Assembly (NCBI RefSeq): GCF_042684665.1
Contig: NZ_JBHULY010000011.1
Location: 1 to 64,000 of the forward strand
Direction: 5' to 3'
Origin: Jejuia rubra
Lineage (GTDB): Bacteria > Bacteroidota > Bacteroidia > Flavobacteriales > Flavobacteriaceae
DNA length: 64,000 nucleotides
Each line of letters begins with the position of its first letter. Position 1 is the stretch's first letter. Positions 17,337 through 26,533 of this stretch are shown piece by piece. The notes below the pieces were generated by a model. It saw only the letters and a program-made list of their open reading frames with translations, was not told the DNA's origin and searched no databases. The position numbers and the translations under genes are program-made.

Positions 17337-18263
17337 ATGGGCAAATTAGTAATTGTTGGCACCGTAGCATTTGATGCTATTGAAACGCCATTCGGTAAGA
17401 CCGATAAAATTCTAGGTGGTGCTGCAACTTTTATCGGCCTTTCTGCTTCAAATTTTAATGTGGATGCCACTTTGGTATCTGTGGTTGGCGGTGATTTTCC
17501 ACAGGAATATTTAGATCTGTTATCGAATAAAAACCTTGATATCTCGGGAATCGAAATCGTAAAGGAGGGCAAAACATTTTTTTGGAGTGGTCGGTATCAT
17601 AATGACATGAATACAAGGGACACTCTAATTACGGAGCTAAATACACTTGCTGATTTTAAACCTGTTGTTCCAGACGACTACAAGGATGCCGAAGTAGTGA
17701 TGTTAGGAAACCTGCATCCAATCGTCCAAAGCAGTGTATTGGATCAAATGGAGAAAAGGCCAAAGTTGACAATTTTGGATACAATGAATTTTTGGATGGA
17801 CAATGCTTGGGACGATTTAATCAATGTTATAAAACGAATTGACGTTATTACCATTAATGATGAAGAAGCCCGTCAGCTAACTGGGGAGTACTCGCTAGTG
17901 GTGGCAGCCAGAAAAATTCATGAAATGGGCCCAAAATATGTAGTGATAAAAAAAGGTGAGCACGGCGCATTGTTATTTCACAATGGTGAAGTATTTTATG
18001 CCCCGGCATTACCGCTAGAAGAAGTATTTGACCCTACTGGGGCTGGAGATACATTTGCCGGTGGATTTGCGGGATATTTGGCCAAAACCAATGACTATTC
18101 ATTTGAAAACATGAAAAACGCAGTCATTCTTGGTTCGACATTGGCATCGTTCTGTGTTGAAAAATTTGGCACCGAGCGGATGCAGAATTTAACTCCCCGA
18201 GAGGTGGAAAAACGATTATTGCGGTTTAAACAACTGACGCAGTTTGAAATTGAATTAACATAA
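17337..18263 (+). CDS. PfkB-family carbohydrate/nucleoside kinase
   Basis: 308 residues with a ribokinase-like fold. GGAATFIGLSASNF is the N-terminal substrate region and DPTGAGDTFAGGFAGYLA the C-terminal signature with the catalytic Asp. It is likely to phosphorylate a sugar or nucleoside; the sequence does not settle which. It ends at a hairpin terminator and has its own promoter box. Confidence 0.88.
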   Translation: MGKLVIVGTVAFDAIETPFGKTDKILGGAATFIGLSASNFNVDATLVSVVGGDFPQEYLDLLSNKNLDISGIEIVKEGKTFFWSGRYHNDMNTRDTLITELNTLADFKPVVPDDYKDAEVVMLGNLHPIVQSSVLDQMEKRPKLTILDTMNFWMDNAWDDLINVIKRIDVITINDEEARQLTGEYSLVVAARKIHEMGPKYVVIKKGEHGALLFHNGEVFYAPALPLEEVFDPTGAGDTFAGGFAGYLAKTNDYSFENMKNAVILGSTLASFCVEKFGTERMQNLTPREVEKRLLRFKQLTQFEIELT

Positions 18264-18268
18264 TGCAT

Positions 18269-18296
18269 CGCACTCTAAACGGGTGCGTTTTTATTT
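18269..18296 (+). terminator. Terminator after the PfkB kinase gene
   Basis: Stem CGCACTC / GGGTGCG with a 5-base loop, followed by GTTTTTATTT-like T-rich sequence, 6 bases after the stop. Confidence 0.75.
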
Positions 18297-18340
18297 AAGA
18301 TAACACTCCAAAATGAAAACCATTTTGGTTTCAAAAATTT

Positions 18341-18365
18341 GTCATTCCTGCGGAGGCAGGAATCT
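18341..18365. repeat. GTCATTCC...GGAATC hairpin repeat
   Basis: Arms GTCATTCCTGC and GGCAGGAATCT around 3 bases. A member of the same loose intergenic family as 7977-8024 and 49945-49984. It sits 18 bases upstream of the amidophosphoribosyltransferase-like gene. Confidence 0.55.
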
Positions 18366-18382
18366 AAATACGTATTAAAATA

Positions 18383-20281
18383 ATGAGTGACGCCATTAAA
18401 CACGAATGCGGCATTGCAATGATAAGGTTGTTGAAACCTTTGGAATATTACAAGGAAAAATACGGCAGTGCATTTTATGGGGTAAACAAAATGTACCTCA
18501 TGATGGAAAAACAGCACAATCGTGGGCAGGACGGTGCTGGGTTTGCCAGTATTAAACTGGATGTTAAACCTGGGCAACGTTATATTAGCAGGATTAGGTC
18601 TGTTGCTCAACAGCCGATTCAGGATATTTTTGACCAAATAAATGAAAGGGTGAACACAGCCTTTAAGGAGCACCCTGAATATCATGATGATGTTGCGCTT
18701 CAAAAAAGAAGCATCCCCTACATTGGTGAGCTGCTTCTAGGTCATGTACGCTACGGCACTTTTGGAAAAAATAGTGTTGAGAGCGTACACCCATTTTTAA
18801 GACAGAACAACTGGATGCACCGTAACCTGATTATGGCGGGAAACTTTAATATGACCAATGTTAAGGAGCTTTTCCAGAATTTAATTGAATTGGGCCAGCA
18901 TCCAAAGGAATATACAGACACCATTACTGTAATGGAAAAAATCGGGCATTTTCTAGATGATGCCGTCAGCAAAATTTATAAAGACCTGAAAAAGGAAGGC
19001 TATAACAAACAGGAAGCCTCCCCGCTAATTGCCGAGCGGCTTAAGGTGGGCAAAATACTAAAGCGTGCGGCAAAAAACTGGGATGGGGGCTATGCTATGG
19101 CCGGACTAATTGGGCATGGTGACTCCTTTGTATTAAGAGACCCTGCCGGTATCAGGCCTTGTTATTATTACACGGACGACGAAGTCATTGTTGTGGCATC
19201 CGAGCGACCAGTTATTCAAACTGTTTTCAATGTAAAGTTTGAAAACGTAAAAGAACTTCCTCCCGGGCATGCGATTATCACTAAAAAGTCCGGTGAATTT
19301 TCGATAAAACAAATTTTAGAGCCTCTGGAAAGGAAGGCCTGTTCGTTTGAGCGTATTTATTTTTCCAGAGGAAGCGATGCCGAAATTTACCAAGAACGAA
19401 AAATGTTGGGTAAATTATTGATGCCAAAGGTTTTGGAAGCTATTGACAATGATCTTAAAAACTCTGTGTTTTCGTATATTCCAAACACTGCTGAGACTTC
19501 CTTTTTTGGCATGATTGAAACGGCGGAATCGGAATTGAACAAAGAGAAAACCTCATATATATTAAAAGGCAAACGTAGTATTTCTTCCGAAAAAGTCACT
19601 CAAATCCTTTCTGAGCGGATCCGTGTAGAGAAGATTGCCATAAAAGACGTAAAGCTTAGAACTTTTATTACCGAGGATAGCAGTCGGGATGATTTGGTAG
19701 CTCATGTTTATGATGTTACTTACGGCGTTATTAAACCTAACGATAACTTGGTGATTATTGACGACAGTATAGTACGAGGAACCACTTTGAAAAAAAGTAT
19801 CCTAAAAATGCTGGACCGTTTAAATCCTAAACGTATTGTGGTTGTCTCTTCGGCCCCACAAATTCGCTATCCGGATTGCTATGGTATCGATATGGCTAAA
19901 TTGGAAGACTTGGTGGCTTTTAGGGCAACACTTGCGCTTTTAAAAGAAAGGGATATCTACAATATTATTGAAGAGGTTTACAAAAAGTGTAAGGCCCAGG
20001 AAAATTTGGAGGACAAGAATGTTCAAAACTTTGTAAAGGAAGTGTATGCACCTTTCACTGATGATGAAATTTCTAATAAAATATCGGAATTGCTGAGTGA
20101 CAACACTGTTAATGCCGAAGTAAAGATTCTTTTCCAGCCGGTTGAGAATTTACACAAGGCCTGTCCGGAGCACTTAGGCGACTGGTATTTTACAGGTGAC
20201 TATCCTACCGACGGTGGCAACCGTGTTGTGAATCGTGCGTTTATTAATTTTTATGAAGGAAATAACGAACGCGCCTATTAA
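18383..20281 (+). CDS. Amidophosphoribosyltransferase-like protein (PurF family, long Bacteroidota form)
   Basis: 632 residues, longer than classical PurF (about 500). The nucleophile is Cys9 in KHECGIAMIRL, which needs removal of residues 1-8 by maturation. Glutamine-amidotransferase motifs include QHNRGQDGAG, GHVRYGTFGKN and RDPAGIRPCYYY. The C-terminal phosphoribosyltransferase motif is NLVIIDDSIVRGTTLK, which binds PRPP. It is expected to make phosphoribosylamine from glutamine and PRPP. Many Bacteroidota carry this long form besides a shorter PurF, so it may be a paralogue with a modified role; I cannot tell here. Confidence 0.85.
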   Translation: MSDAIKHECGIAMIRLLKPLEYYKEKYGSAFYGVNKMYLMMEKQHNRGQDGAGFASIKLDVKPGQRYISRIRSVAQQPIQDIFDQINERVNTAFKEHPEYHDDVALQKRSIPYIGELLLGHVRYGTFGKNSVESVHPFLRQNNWMHRNLIMAGNFNMTNVKELFQNLIELGQHPKEYTDTITVMEKIGHFLDDAVSKIYKDLKKEGYNKQEASPLIAERLKVGKILKRAAKNWDGGYAMAGLIGHGDSFVLRDPAGIRPCYYYTDDEVIVVASERPVIQTVFNVKFENVKELPPGHAIITKKSGEFSIKQILEPLERKACSFERIYFSRGSDAEIYQERKMLGKLLMPKVLEAIDNDLKNSVFSYIPNTAETSFFGMIETAESELNKEKTSYILKGKRSISSEKVTQILSERIRVEKIAIKDVKLRTFITEDSSRDDLVAHVYDVTYGVIKPNDNLVIIDDSIVRGTTLKKSILKMLDRLNPKRIVVVSSAPQIRYPDCYGIDMAKLEDLVAFRATLALLKERDIYNIIEEVYKKCKAQENLEDKNVQNFVKEVYAPFTDDEISNKISELLSDNTVNAEVKILFQPVENLHKACPEHLGDWYFTGDYPTDGGNRVVNRAFINFYEGNNERAY

Positions 20282-20404
20282 TTAGCAAATCGATAAAATT
20301 CAGCGCTTTAACTGCAAAAAATGCGACTTCAACCATAAAAAATGTATTTTATCCGATAAATATGCTATTCATCTAATAAATATTTTCTTTATCTTAAATA
20401 GATA

Positions 20405-20489
20405 TAAATTGGTCTCACCATAACATAAGTAGGTTAAGTTCATGGTAGATTTGGGGCAAAAAAAGGTGAGGACTTCCTCGCCTTTTTTT
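20405..20489 (+). ncRNA. Candidate small RNA, unit 1 (with promoter and terminator)
   Basis: A near-consensus -7 box (TAAATTGG, 20405-20412) is followed 4 bases later by a core starting ACCATAACATAAGTAGG at 20417. ACCATAAC can pair with GTTCATGGT (20438-20446), leaving an ATAAGTAGGTTAA loop. ATTTGGGGC and an A-run follow, then a terminator with stem GGTGAG / CTCGCC (20465-20482) and seven T. Predicted transcript about 74 bases, no ORF. The core is almost identical to unit 2 at 20635-20716 while the terminator stem bases differ but still pair. Confidence 0.75.
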
Positions 20490-20634
20490 ATTTATACCTC
20501 TTTCAAATTAATTTCAGCTTTCTTCTGGAAATCCCCGTACCGTGCCGTTTAACCGTATTTTCTAGCATTACCTCGGTTAAGCCAATTTATCTAGCACTTT
20601 AGCCAAAATATTTTCGCAATCTCTAGTACCCCTC

Positions 20635-20716
20635 TATCTTTGAACCACCATAACATAAGTAGGTTAAGTTTATGGTAGATTTGGGGCAAAAAGGTGGACA
20701 TCTCGTCCACCTTTTT
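20635..20716 (+). ncRNA. Candidate small RNA, unit 2 (with promoter and terminator)
   Basis: A perfect -7 box (TATCTTTG, 20635-20642) lies 4 bases before the core (from 20647), the same spacing as unit 1. The ~45-base core differs from unit 1 at one position inside the hairpin (C to T) and in A-run length. The terminator has stem GGTGGAC / GTCCACC (20693-20711) plus T-run. Predicted transcript about 70 bases. The two units are 230 bases apart; the spacer 20490-20634 shows nothing else. Confidence 0.8.
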
Positions 20717-20826
20717 CATTTTACAAAGATTGTGCATCCTCGATAATATGCTCTCAAGATTATTCCAATAAAAAAACTGCCTCATAAAATGAAACAGTTC
20801 CTAGTTGAGTTATAATCTGTAGTACA

Positions 20827-20997
20827 TCAATTTTCCTTTGCCACTTCCAACGCTGTAAGCTTGTATTCCAATATGGATAATTCTTCTCCTTTTTCTATGA
20901 CCTGTTCCACAGTTAAATTATCGTTGGAATTTATAAATTCCAAAATGCCATTGATTTTAGTATTATAATACGCAATAGTTTTGTCAATTTTATCCAT
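20827..20997 (-). CDS. Small hypothetical protein (56 residues)
   Basis: A 57-codon frame starting MDKIDKTIAYYNTKING and ending LTALEVAKEN, acidic and probably helical, without signal or membrane segment. It begins 14 bases after the AraC-type regulator stop on the same strand, so the two are likely co-transcribed. No family recognised. Codon use looks like that of neighbours. Confidence 0.55.
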   Translation of the reverse strand: MDKIDKTIAYYNTKINGILEFINSNDNLTVEQVIEKGEELSILEYKLTALEVAKEN

Positions 20998-21011
20998 ACA
21001 ACTTGCTTTAA

Positions 21012-21887
21012 CTACTGAATAATATGCTTTATCTCCTTACGGTAATTGGAGGCACTTTTACCAATAATCTCATTAAACTGTTTATTGAAATGCGAAAAAT
21101 TATTGAATCCGCACTCATAACAAATGTCTGCTATACTCATATTACTTTCGTTGAGTAGCTTTGTAGCATGCACCACTCGATATTCGTTAACCAATTGGGT
21201 AAATGTCTTTCCAGTAGTTTTCTTGAAATAACGGCAAAAGGCAGGCACGGTCATACTTACCTTATCTGCAATTTCCTCCAAAGCAATATGTTCCTGAAAA
21301 TTGGCATTTACGTATTTATAAATAGTTTTGATCTTGTCGGTATCCTGCGGCTCCGTCTCAAAAACCAAGCCCTCGGCATTCAAAATGGTATAGTCATCTG
21401 TTGTGGCCAGATATTGCAAAATCTCGAGTAGTTTTAAAATTCTTTCAAAACCGTCATATTCATTTAGTTTTTCAATCTTAGGCCCGACGGTATTCTTTGC
21501 GGTTCTATTAAACTTGATGCCTTTTTTTGCCTTTTCAAACAGCGAAATTATGGCGCCAGCCTCCTGCACACTCTCAAAGAAGTCCTTGCCTAAAAAGTCC
21601 GGTTTGAACTGAACGGTAGTCTCAATGCCTTCCGCTGTCAATCTATCCGTAAAACCATTATGAGGTAAATTAGACCCGATCAAAATCAACTGACTATTGT
21701 TAAAATAAGATAAATGATTGCCTATATGCGTTTTCCCTTGGCCTTGGTTTACATATATAAGCTCCAATTCAGGGTGAAAGTGCCAAAACATATCGTTTCT
21801 GTCCTGTTTATCCGTATGCTGATTCACCAATATACTATTACCAAATGAAGGTGAAAGCTTTTTAAATGTAGGTTTCTTATTAATCAT
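21012..21887 (-). CDS. AraC-family transcriptional regulator (cupin N-terminus)
   Basis: About 291 residues from the ATG at 21887 (an upstream TTG at 21896 is less likely). The N-terminal cupin-like sensor contains FWHFHPELELIYVNQGQGKTHIG and the SNLPHNGF segment. The C-terminal double helix-turn-helix starts near IALEEIADKVSMTVPAFCRYFK and includes ADICYECGFNNFSHFNKQF. It probably senses a sugar or small ligand. Divergent from a pseudogene at 22090; the 200-bp gap may hold its operator. Confidence 0.9.
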   Translation of the reverse strand: MINKKPTFKKLSPSFGNSILVNQHTDKQDRNDMFWHFHPELELIYVNQGQGKTHIGNHLSYFNNSQLILIGSNLPHNGFTDRLTAEGIETTVQFKPDFLGKDFFESVQEAGAIISLFEKAKKGIKFNRTAKNTVGPKIEKLNEYDGFERILKLLEILQYLATTDDYTILNAEGLVFETEPQDTDKIKTIYKYVNANFQEHIALEEIADKVSMTVPAFCRYFKKTTGKTFTQLVNEYRVVHATKLLNESNMSIADICYECGFNNFSHFNKQFNEIIGKSASNYRKEIKHIIQ

Positions 21888-22053
21888 GGGCAGCAATTTT
21901 AAAACAAATTTACCATTTATTATGCATACATTATATTCTTAATTACCACAAATGTATGCTATATTAACCTCATGGTTTATTAACATTGATTTAACAGTTA
22001 AAATAGCATATAAATATGCCAAAATTGATGTTTTCCTGCACCCATTTGGCCCA

Positions 22054-22061
22054 TATCTTTG
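22054..22061 (+). promoter_or_regulatory. -7 box upstream of a decayed gene
   Basis: TATCTTTG, a perfect TAnnTTTG element, 28 bases before the first ATG of the remnant at 22090. The promoter may still be active although the gene is not. Confidence 0.5.
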
Positions 22062-22089
22062 CAGTGTAAAGCGTGACAAATCCCAAATC

Positions 22090-22503
22090 ATGAGTAACGT
22101 CATGAGTAACGTATTTATCAAGTTAAAAAAAGAAATCCTGATTTTAGCAATTATGGTTACGTTTATGACACTGATAAAATTATTTTAAAAGATGCAAAAA
22201 AAGCAGCTTTCGTTCTTTCAAATGTAAAACAAGGTAAACTCCTTTCTAATAAAGATTCTAACGGTTCTATAATTGATAAGGAATCGATTGAGAAAGACGG
22301 AGTATATTATAAAGGATACAACAGTGTTTCTGAACACTTAGGAACTAGTATTCCTTGAAAGCATATAGAGTACCTAAAACTTGGAGCGTATTTACAAAGG
22401 CTCCAGAAAAGGAAACTTTAAAATAGTTTATCATTCTCAAGGAAGAGAATTACAGTATACATTAATAATTAATTTTAATGTCTTATTTAGTTTAGTTGGT
22501 TGA
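22090..22503 (+). pseudogene. Degenerate paralogue of the secreted protein at 22992-23600
   Basis: Three pieces align with the intact gene but in different frames: a signal-like start (MSNVMSNVFIKLKKEILILA), a middle (FVLSNVKQGKLLSNKDSNGS, then KESIEKDGVYYKGY) matching LTLTNVKEGNLFTIKDQNG...KESIQKSGNYTKGF, and an end (ERIYKGSRKGNFKIVYHSQG) matching ERIYKLTGLEEGNYKIVYKSKG. About half of the central part is missing. Promoter and terminator are still present, suggesting fairly recent loss. Confidence 0.8.
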
Positions 22504-22530
22504 AAGTGGGCTGTGGTGGCCCACTTTTTT
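22504..22530 (+). terminator. Terminator after the decayed gene
   Basis: Stem AAGTGGGC / GCCCACTT with a 7-base loop and a T-run. The following gap, 22531-22991, has only a promoter box at 22912; no gene is seen. Confidence 0.75.
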
Positions 22531-22911
22531 CTACTCCATTTTTAAAGAGTGCTTTAGCCTTAAGGGGTTTTGATAAAACTCTTTCAAATTCGTCACGAAA
22601 GTTTTCCATAGGATGTTGCGATTAAAATAAGCAAAATTTGCCTGGGCAAAATATTTTAGTTGTGCAAAGGGTTCTCTAAATAATACTTGGCGCCACAAAA
22701 TTACCTGAACTTCCTTATAATTTTTTATTTAAAACACTCACTAGGTTTTATTAATCTTTGTTTTCTGCACATGCATTGTTAAAATTTCATTAAGGAAATT
22801 AAGCCCAACTCCTGAAAAGCCATCAACCATTACAATTATATCATATTAACCCTACAATATACCATATTAACTTAACCTAAACCTAACACAAATTTAACGG
22901 ATAATTTTGAA

Positions 22912-22919
22912 TATAAATT
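22912..22919 (+). promoter_or_regulatory. -7 box for the secreted protein at 22992
   Basis: TAATTTTG is a perfect TAnnTTTG match, implying a leader of about 70 bases before the ATG at 22992. Confidence 0.5.
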
Positions 22920-22991
22920 CATCAATATCAATGTTTTACATCAGTCAACTCCTTTATAATTTTGACCTATAAAACGTTAAAAACCCAAATT

Positions 22992-23600
22992 ATGAAAAAC
23001 GTGATTAAACATTCAAAAAAAGTATTCTTAATGGTAGCTCTATTTGCTACGGTTATGGGATACGCAAACGAGTCCTTATTCTACGCCTCAACTAATGAGG
23101 ACGATAGAATTGTTCTTACTTTAACTAACGTAAAGGAAGGTAACCTTTTTACTATTAAGGATCAAAATGGTGTCATTCTGTATAAAGAGTCGATTCAGAA
23201 ATCTGGAAACTATACTAAAGGGTTCGATTTCACTAAACTCCCCAATGGAAGCTATATTGTAGAACTGGATAAAGATGTAGAAATCAATGTCATTCCTTTA
23301 ACCGTAAAGGGCCTTGACGTATCATTCGACAAAAGTATGATCCAGACTTTTTATAAGCCTGTAACCCGCATAAAGAGTGATAAGGTATTTGTTACCAAGT
23401 TAGCCTTGGATAGATCTCCTCTTTCAATAAAGATTTACTTTGAAAATAGTGATTTTGGCTCAACAGAAGAACTGGTATATGCTGAAACTATTGAAAACGC
23501 TAAAGTAATTGAAAGAATTTACAAGCTAACAGGCTTAGAAGAAGGAAATTACAAGATAGTCTATAAATCCAAAGGAAGAACATTTGTAGAGTATATTTAG
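22992..23600 (+). CDS. Secreted beta-rich protein, family unrecognised
   Basis: 202 residues from ATG 22992 (the frame extends to 22962 but the signal peptide starts at MKNVIKHSKKVFLMVALFA). After the signal come two beta-rich segments, about residues 30-100 (IVLTLTNVKEGNLFTIKDQNG...NGSYIVELDKD) and 105-200, resembling small Ig-like or DUF3244-type domains. Exported, probably periplasmic or surface. A degenerate copy lies just upstream at 22090-22503. Function unknown. Confidence 0.75.
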   Translation: MKNVIKHSKKVFLMVALFATVMGYANESLFYASTNEDDRIVLTLTNVKEGNLFTIKDQNGVILYKESIQKSGNYTKGFDFTKLPNGSYIVELDKDVEINVIPLTVKGLDVSFDKSMIQTFYKPVTRIKSDKVFVTKLALDRSPLSIKIYFENSDFGSTEELVYAETIENAKVIERIYKLTGLEEGNYKIVYKSKGRTFVEYI

Positions 23601-23626
23601 TTAACTATCTCAATGAATTTATGATG

Positions 23627-23652
23627 AAAAGCGGGCGATTGCCCGCTTTTTT
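23627..23652. terminator. Bidirectional terminator
   Basis: AAAAGCGGGC / GCCCGCTTTTTT around a 4-base loop, between the convergent secreted-protein and radical SAM genes; T-rich on both strands. Confidence 0.85.
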
Positions 23653-23658
23653 ATATCC

Positions 23659-24732
23659 TTAAAACAGTTTTAGTTGTCCGTCCTTAAAGGACTCGTGCAG
23701 CTCTCCATTCAATCGTGGCATACCTTTATCCTTAAAGTACCTGATTTTCGCCAGCGCCATCATTTTATTGATTTGCTCGGCAATTTTACCTTCGCCACGC
23801 ATTCTTGCGCCATATCGGGAATCATTTAACGTACCCCCGTGGCAATCTTCAATTTGGTGCAGTACCTTATCGGCTCTATCCGGCATGGTTTTCTTTAACC
23901 AATCGGTAAATATCCTCCCTATGGCACCATTCAACCTCACGATCGTATGCCCAATGGATACAGCTCCGTTGTCTGAAGCGGCCTTTGCTATTGATAAAAT
24001 TTCATGGCTATTGATTGACGGTATAATTGGGGCTATCATCACATTGACAGGAATACCGTTGTTACTCAAACTTTTTACCGTTTCTAGCCGTTTTTTTATC
24101 ATGGCTGTCCTTGGTTCTAAAATACGTCTTATGTCTTCAGATAGGGAGGTAATAGAGATATTTACTCCGACCAATCCATCTTTTGCCAAAGCCGTCAAAA
24201 CATCCAAATCCTCCAAAATTCTAGCATTTTTCGTAATAATTCCAACAGGATGTTTGTACTTTAAAAACACCTCCAAACATTGTCTGGTGATTTTGAATTT
24301 TTGTTCTGCAGGCTGGTAGCAATCCGTATTCCCAGAAAGCACTATAGTTTGCGCTTTCCATGTCTTCTTTTTTAGCAGTTGCTCTAATAGTTTTGGAGCA
24401 TCTTTTTTAACTAAAATGCGTCGTTCAAAGTCGAGACCAGGGCTGTAGCCCCAATATTCATGTGTATTTCTGGCATAGCAATAAATACATCCATGCTCGC
24501 AACCCTGGTACGGGTTCATGGAATACAACATCCCAACATCTGGGCTTTCTACTTTGTTGACAATAGTTTTCGGAAATACTTCTAAATATCGGGTTTTGTT
24601 TTTGTCGGCCTCCTCGCCTTCTTTTTGGCAAAATTCCAGAAAATCGTCGCGCATTTCGTGGTGTTGTTCGAAGAAACGGTTTGGGACGTTAAGCTGTGCG
24701 CCACGCCCTTTTATAACAGACTTGGGGTTCAT
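23659..24732 (-). CDS. PA0069-family radical SAM protein
   Basis: About 357 residues from the ATG at 24732 (the frame extends to 24786, but the family normally starts shortly before KGRGAQLNVPNRF). The radical SAM cluster motif CxxxCxxC is in YQGCEHGCIYCYARNTHEYWG. SGNTDCYQPAEQKFKITR and the C-terminal DSRYGARMRGEG are typical of this family, related to spore photoproduct lyase. It binds a 4Fe-4S cluster and S-adenosylmethionine; the reaction is not established. Confidence 0.88.
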   Translation of the reverse strand: MNPKSVIKGRGAQLNVPNRFFEQHHEMRDDFLEFCQKEGEEADKNKTRYLEVFPKTIVNKVESPDVGMLYSMNPYQGCEHGCIYCYARNTHEYWGYSPGLDFERRILVKKDAPKLLEQLLKKKTWKAQTIVLSGNTDCYQPAEQKFKITRQCLEVFLKYKHPVGIITKNARILEDLDVLTALAKDGLVGVNISITSLSEDIRRILEPRTAMIKKRLETVKSLSNNGIPVNVMIAPIIPSINSHEILSIAKAASDNGAVSIGHTIVRLNGAIGRIFTDWLKKTMPDRADKVLHQIEDCHGGTLNDSRYGARMRGEGKIAEQINKMMALAKIRYFKDKGMPRLNGELHESFKDGQLKLF

Positions 24733-24929
24733 AAAACTAAAATTTAAGGTGCAAATGGAGTAACCTGACTCTTTAAAATTACTCATAAATCTTATTCAAT
24801 AATGTTAAAAGAAATATGGGTTATCAACAAATCAGACAAACCTAAGCTAGCATTGAAAAAAATTCAATTAACTTAGCTTTTTACTGTCAATTGTCAGATG
24901 AATTGCCTATTGGAAAGTCTAAATTCAAT

Positions 24930-26423
24930 ATGAAAAAACTAAAGTTCCCTTCCGCCCAAACCATTCTTATTTTAATTGCTGTTTTTGTCGCCTTGCTGAC
25001 CTGGCTAGTACCATCAGGGAAATACGATAGTCTTGGCTATGATGATGCCAATAATACCTTTCGGGTAAAAAGTTTGGATAAAACCAAGACCTTACCAGCT
25101 ACCCAGAACGTTTTAGATTCCCTTGGAGTAAACATTCCCATTGAAAAATTTACTAACGGCGATATTTATAAACCCATCGGTATTCCAAACACTTATAAGG
25201 AACTACCTCCCAATCCGCAGGGGTTGGCGGATTTGGCGAAATCTCCCGTCAAAGGAATTGTCGCCGCCGCAGATATTATATTTTTGATACTTATCATTGG
25301 TGGGCTGATTGGCATAATGAATGCCACGGGAGCATTTGATGCAGGAATTTCGTGGATGGCCAAAACCTTAAAAGGCAGGGAGTTTATTTTAATAATTTTG
25401 GTTACTACTCTAATAGCGGCAGGGGGCACTACATTTGGTCTAGCTGAAGAAACCATGGCGTTTTATCCCATTTTGATTCCCGTATTTCTTGCTGCTAGGT
25501 ATGACGCACTTACGGGTTTGGCCTGTGTTTTTTTAGGTTCTGCCATAGGAACAATGTGTTCCACCATAAATCCATTTTCAACGATTATTGCTTCGGATGC
25601 GGCTGGAATCAGTTGGACCAGTGGGCTTCAAAACAGATTGATTATGCTGATTATCTGTGTTGCTATCACTATATCATACATTTTGAGATATGCTAAAAAG
25701 GTCAAAGCAGACCCTTCTAAATCCCTTATTTATTCACAAAAAGAAGAAATTGAAGTTCTTTTTGGAATGAAAAAAGAAGTACAAGGTGTAGTTTTCACCA
25801 ACAGACTAAGGTTCATTATTATGGTGTTTTCACTTTGTTTTGTCATTATGATTATCGGAGTATCGTTCTTGGATTGGTGGTTTGTTGAAATGACTACTGT
25901 ATTTTTAATAGGCGCCATTATCATAGGATTTATAGGCAGAATAAAGGAAAGCGTATTTATAGAAACTTTTGCCAGAGGTGCTGCCGATTTGCTAAGTGTA
26001 GCTTTTATTGTGGGTATTGCAAGGGGCATCACTATTTTGATGGAAGACGGCCTAATAAGCGATACTATTTTGTACCATGCCAGCAGCATTACCGAGGGGA
26101 TGAACAAAGGAGTTTTTGCCAACGCCATGCTGTTTATTTATAGTGGGTTATCTTTTTTTATGCCATCATCGTCTGGCATGGCGGTTTTGACAATGCCCAT
26201 TATGTCTCCATTGGCAGATACTGTGAACATGGGCCGGGAAATCATTGTAGATGCCTATAATTATGGCATGGGGCTGTTTTTCTTAATTAACCCCACAGGG
26301 TTAATTTTGGCCGCCCTGGCCATCGTCAACATAGGATTTGATAAATGGTTGAAATTCATCATGCCTTTAGTCATTGTTTTGACCTTGGTGACTATGGCTT
26401 GGCTGACGTTTTTGGTGTATTAG
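24930..26423 (+). CDS. YfcC-family membrane transporter
   Basis: 497 residues from ATG 24930 (a TTG at 24891 only adds polar residues). About 12 membrane segments, first at residues 8-25 (AQTILILIAVFVALLTWLVP). Family features are the TFGLAEETMAFYPILIPVF block, CSTINPFSTIIASDAAGIS and the mirrored SGLSFFMPSSSGMAVLTMP and INPTGLILAALA. Related to C4-dicarboxylate and basic amino-acid antiporters. The substrate is unknown. Monocistronic by position. Confidence 0.87.
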   Translation: MKKLKFPSAQTILILIAVFVALLTWLVPSGKYDSLGYDDANNTFRVKSLDKTKTLPATQNVLDSLGVNIPIEKFTNGDIYKPIGIPNTYKELPPNPQGLADLAKSPVKGIVAAADIIFLILIIGGLIGIMNATGAFDAGISWMAKTLKGREFILIILVTTLIAAGGTTFGLAEETMAFYPILIPVFLAARYDALTGLACVFLGSAIGTMCSTINPFSTIIASDAAGISWTSGLQNRLIMLIICVAITISYILRYAKKVKADPSKSLIYSQKEEIEVLFGMKKEVQGVVFTNRLRFIIMVFSLCFVIMIIGVSFLDWWFVEMTTVFLIGAIIIGFIGRIKESVFIETFARGAADLLSVAFIVGIARGITILMEDGLISDTILYHASSITEGMNKGVFANAMLFIYSGLSFFMPSSSGMAVLTMPIMSPLADTVNMGREIIVDAYNYGMGLFFLINPTGLILAALAIVNIGFDKWLKFIMPLVIVLTLVTMAWLTFLVY

Positions 26424-26525
26424 CAATTACTGGTAAATTTTGACCTTTCATTAAAAAATTTGAACTTGGACTTATATAATTTAAGTATTACAAAAGGAGA
26501 TTAATCCTCGAAAACTTAATGCGAA

Positions 26526-26533
26526 TATATTTG
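26526..26533 (+). promoter_or_regulatory. -7 box overlapping the annotated start of the AraC gene
   Basis: TATATTTG matches TAnnTTTG exactly but its last G is the first base of the GTG start at 26533. If used, transcription would begin a few bases inside the frame, and translation would have to start later, for example at the in-frame ATG at 26602. Confidence 0.4.

Noticed and set aside
20414..20482. Alternative pairing of CTCACC (20414) with GGTGAG as an antiterminator in the small RNA
   Set aside because: The likely transcription start falls at about 20416, so most of CTCACC would not be in the RNA; only a terminator is supported.
21952..22188. 78-codon plus-strand ORF starting upstream of the decayed gene
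   Set aside because: Only its last third corresponds to the paralogue; the rest covers the promoter. Treated as part of the pseudogene.
22531..22609. Minus-strand ORF starting at 22609
   Set aside because: Reads straight through the 22504-22530 terminator hairpin and has no family resemblance.
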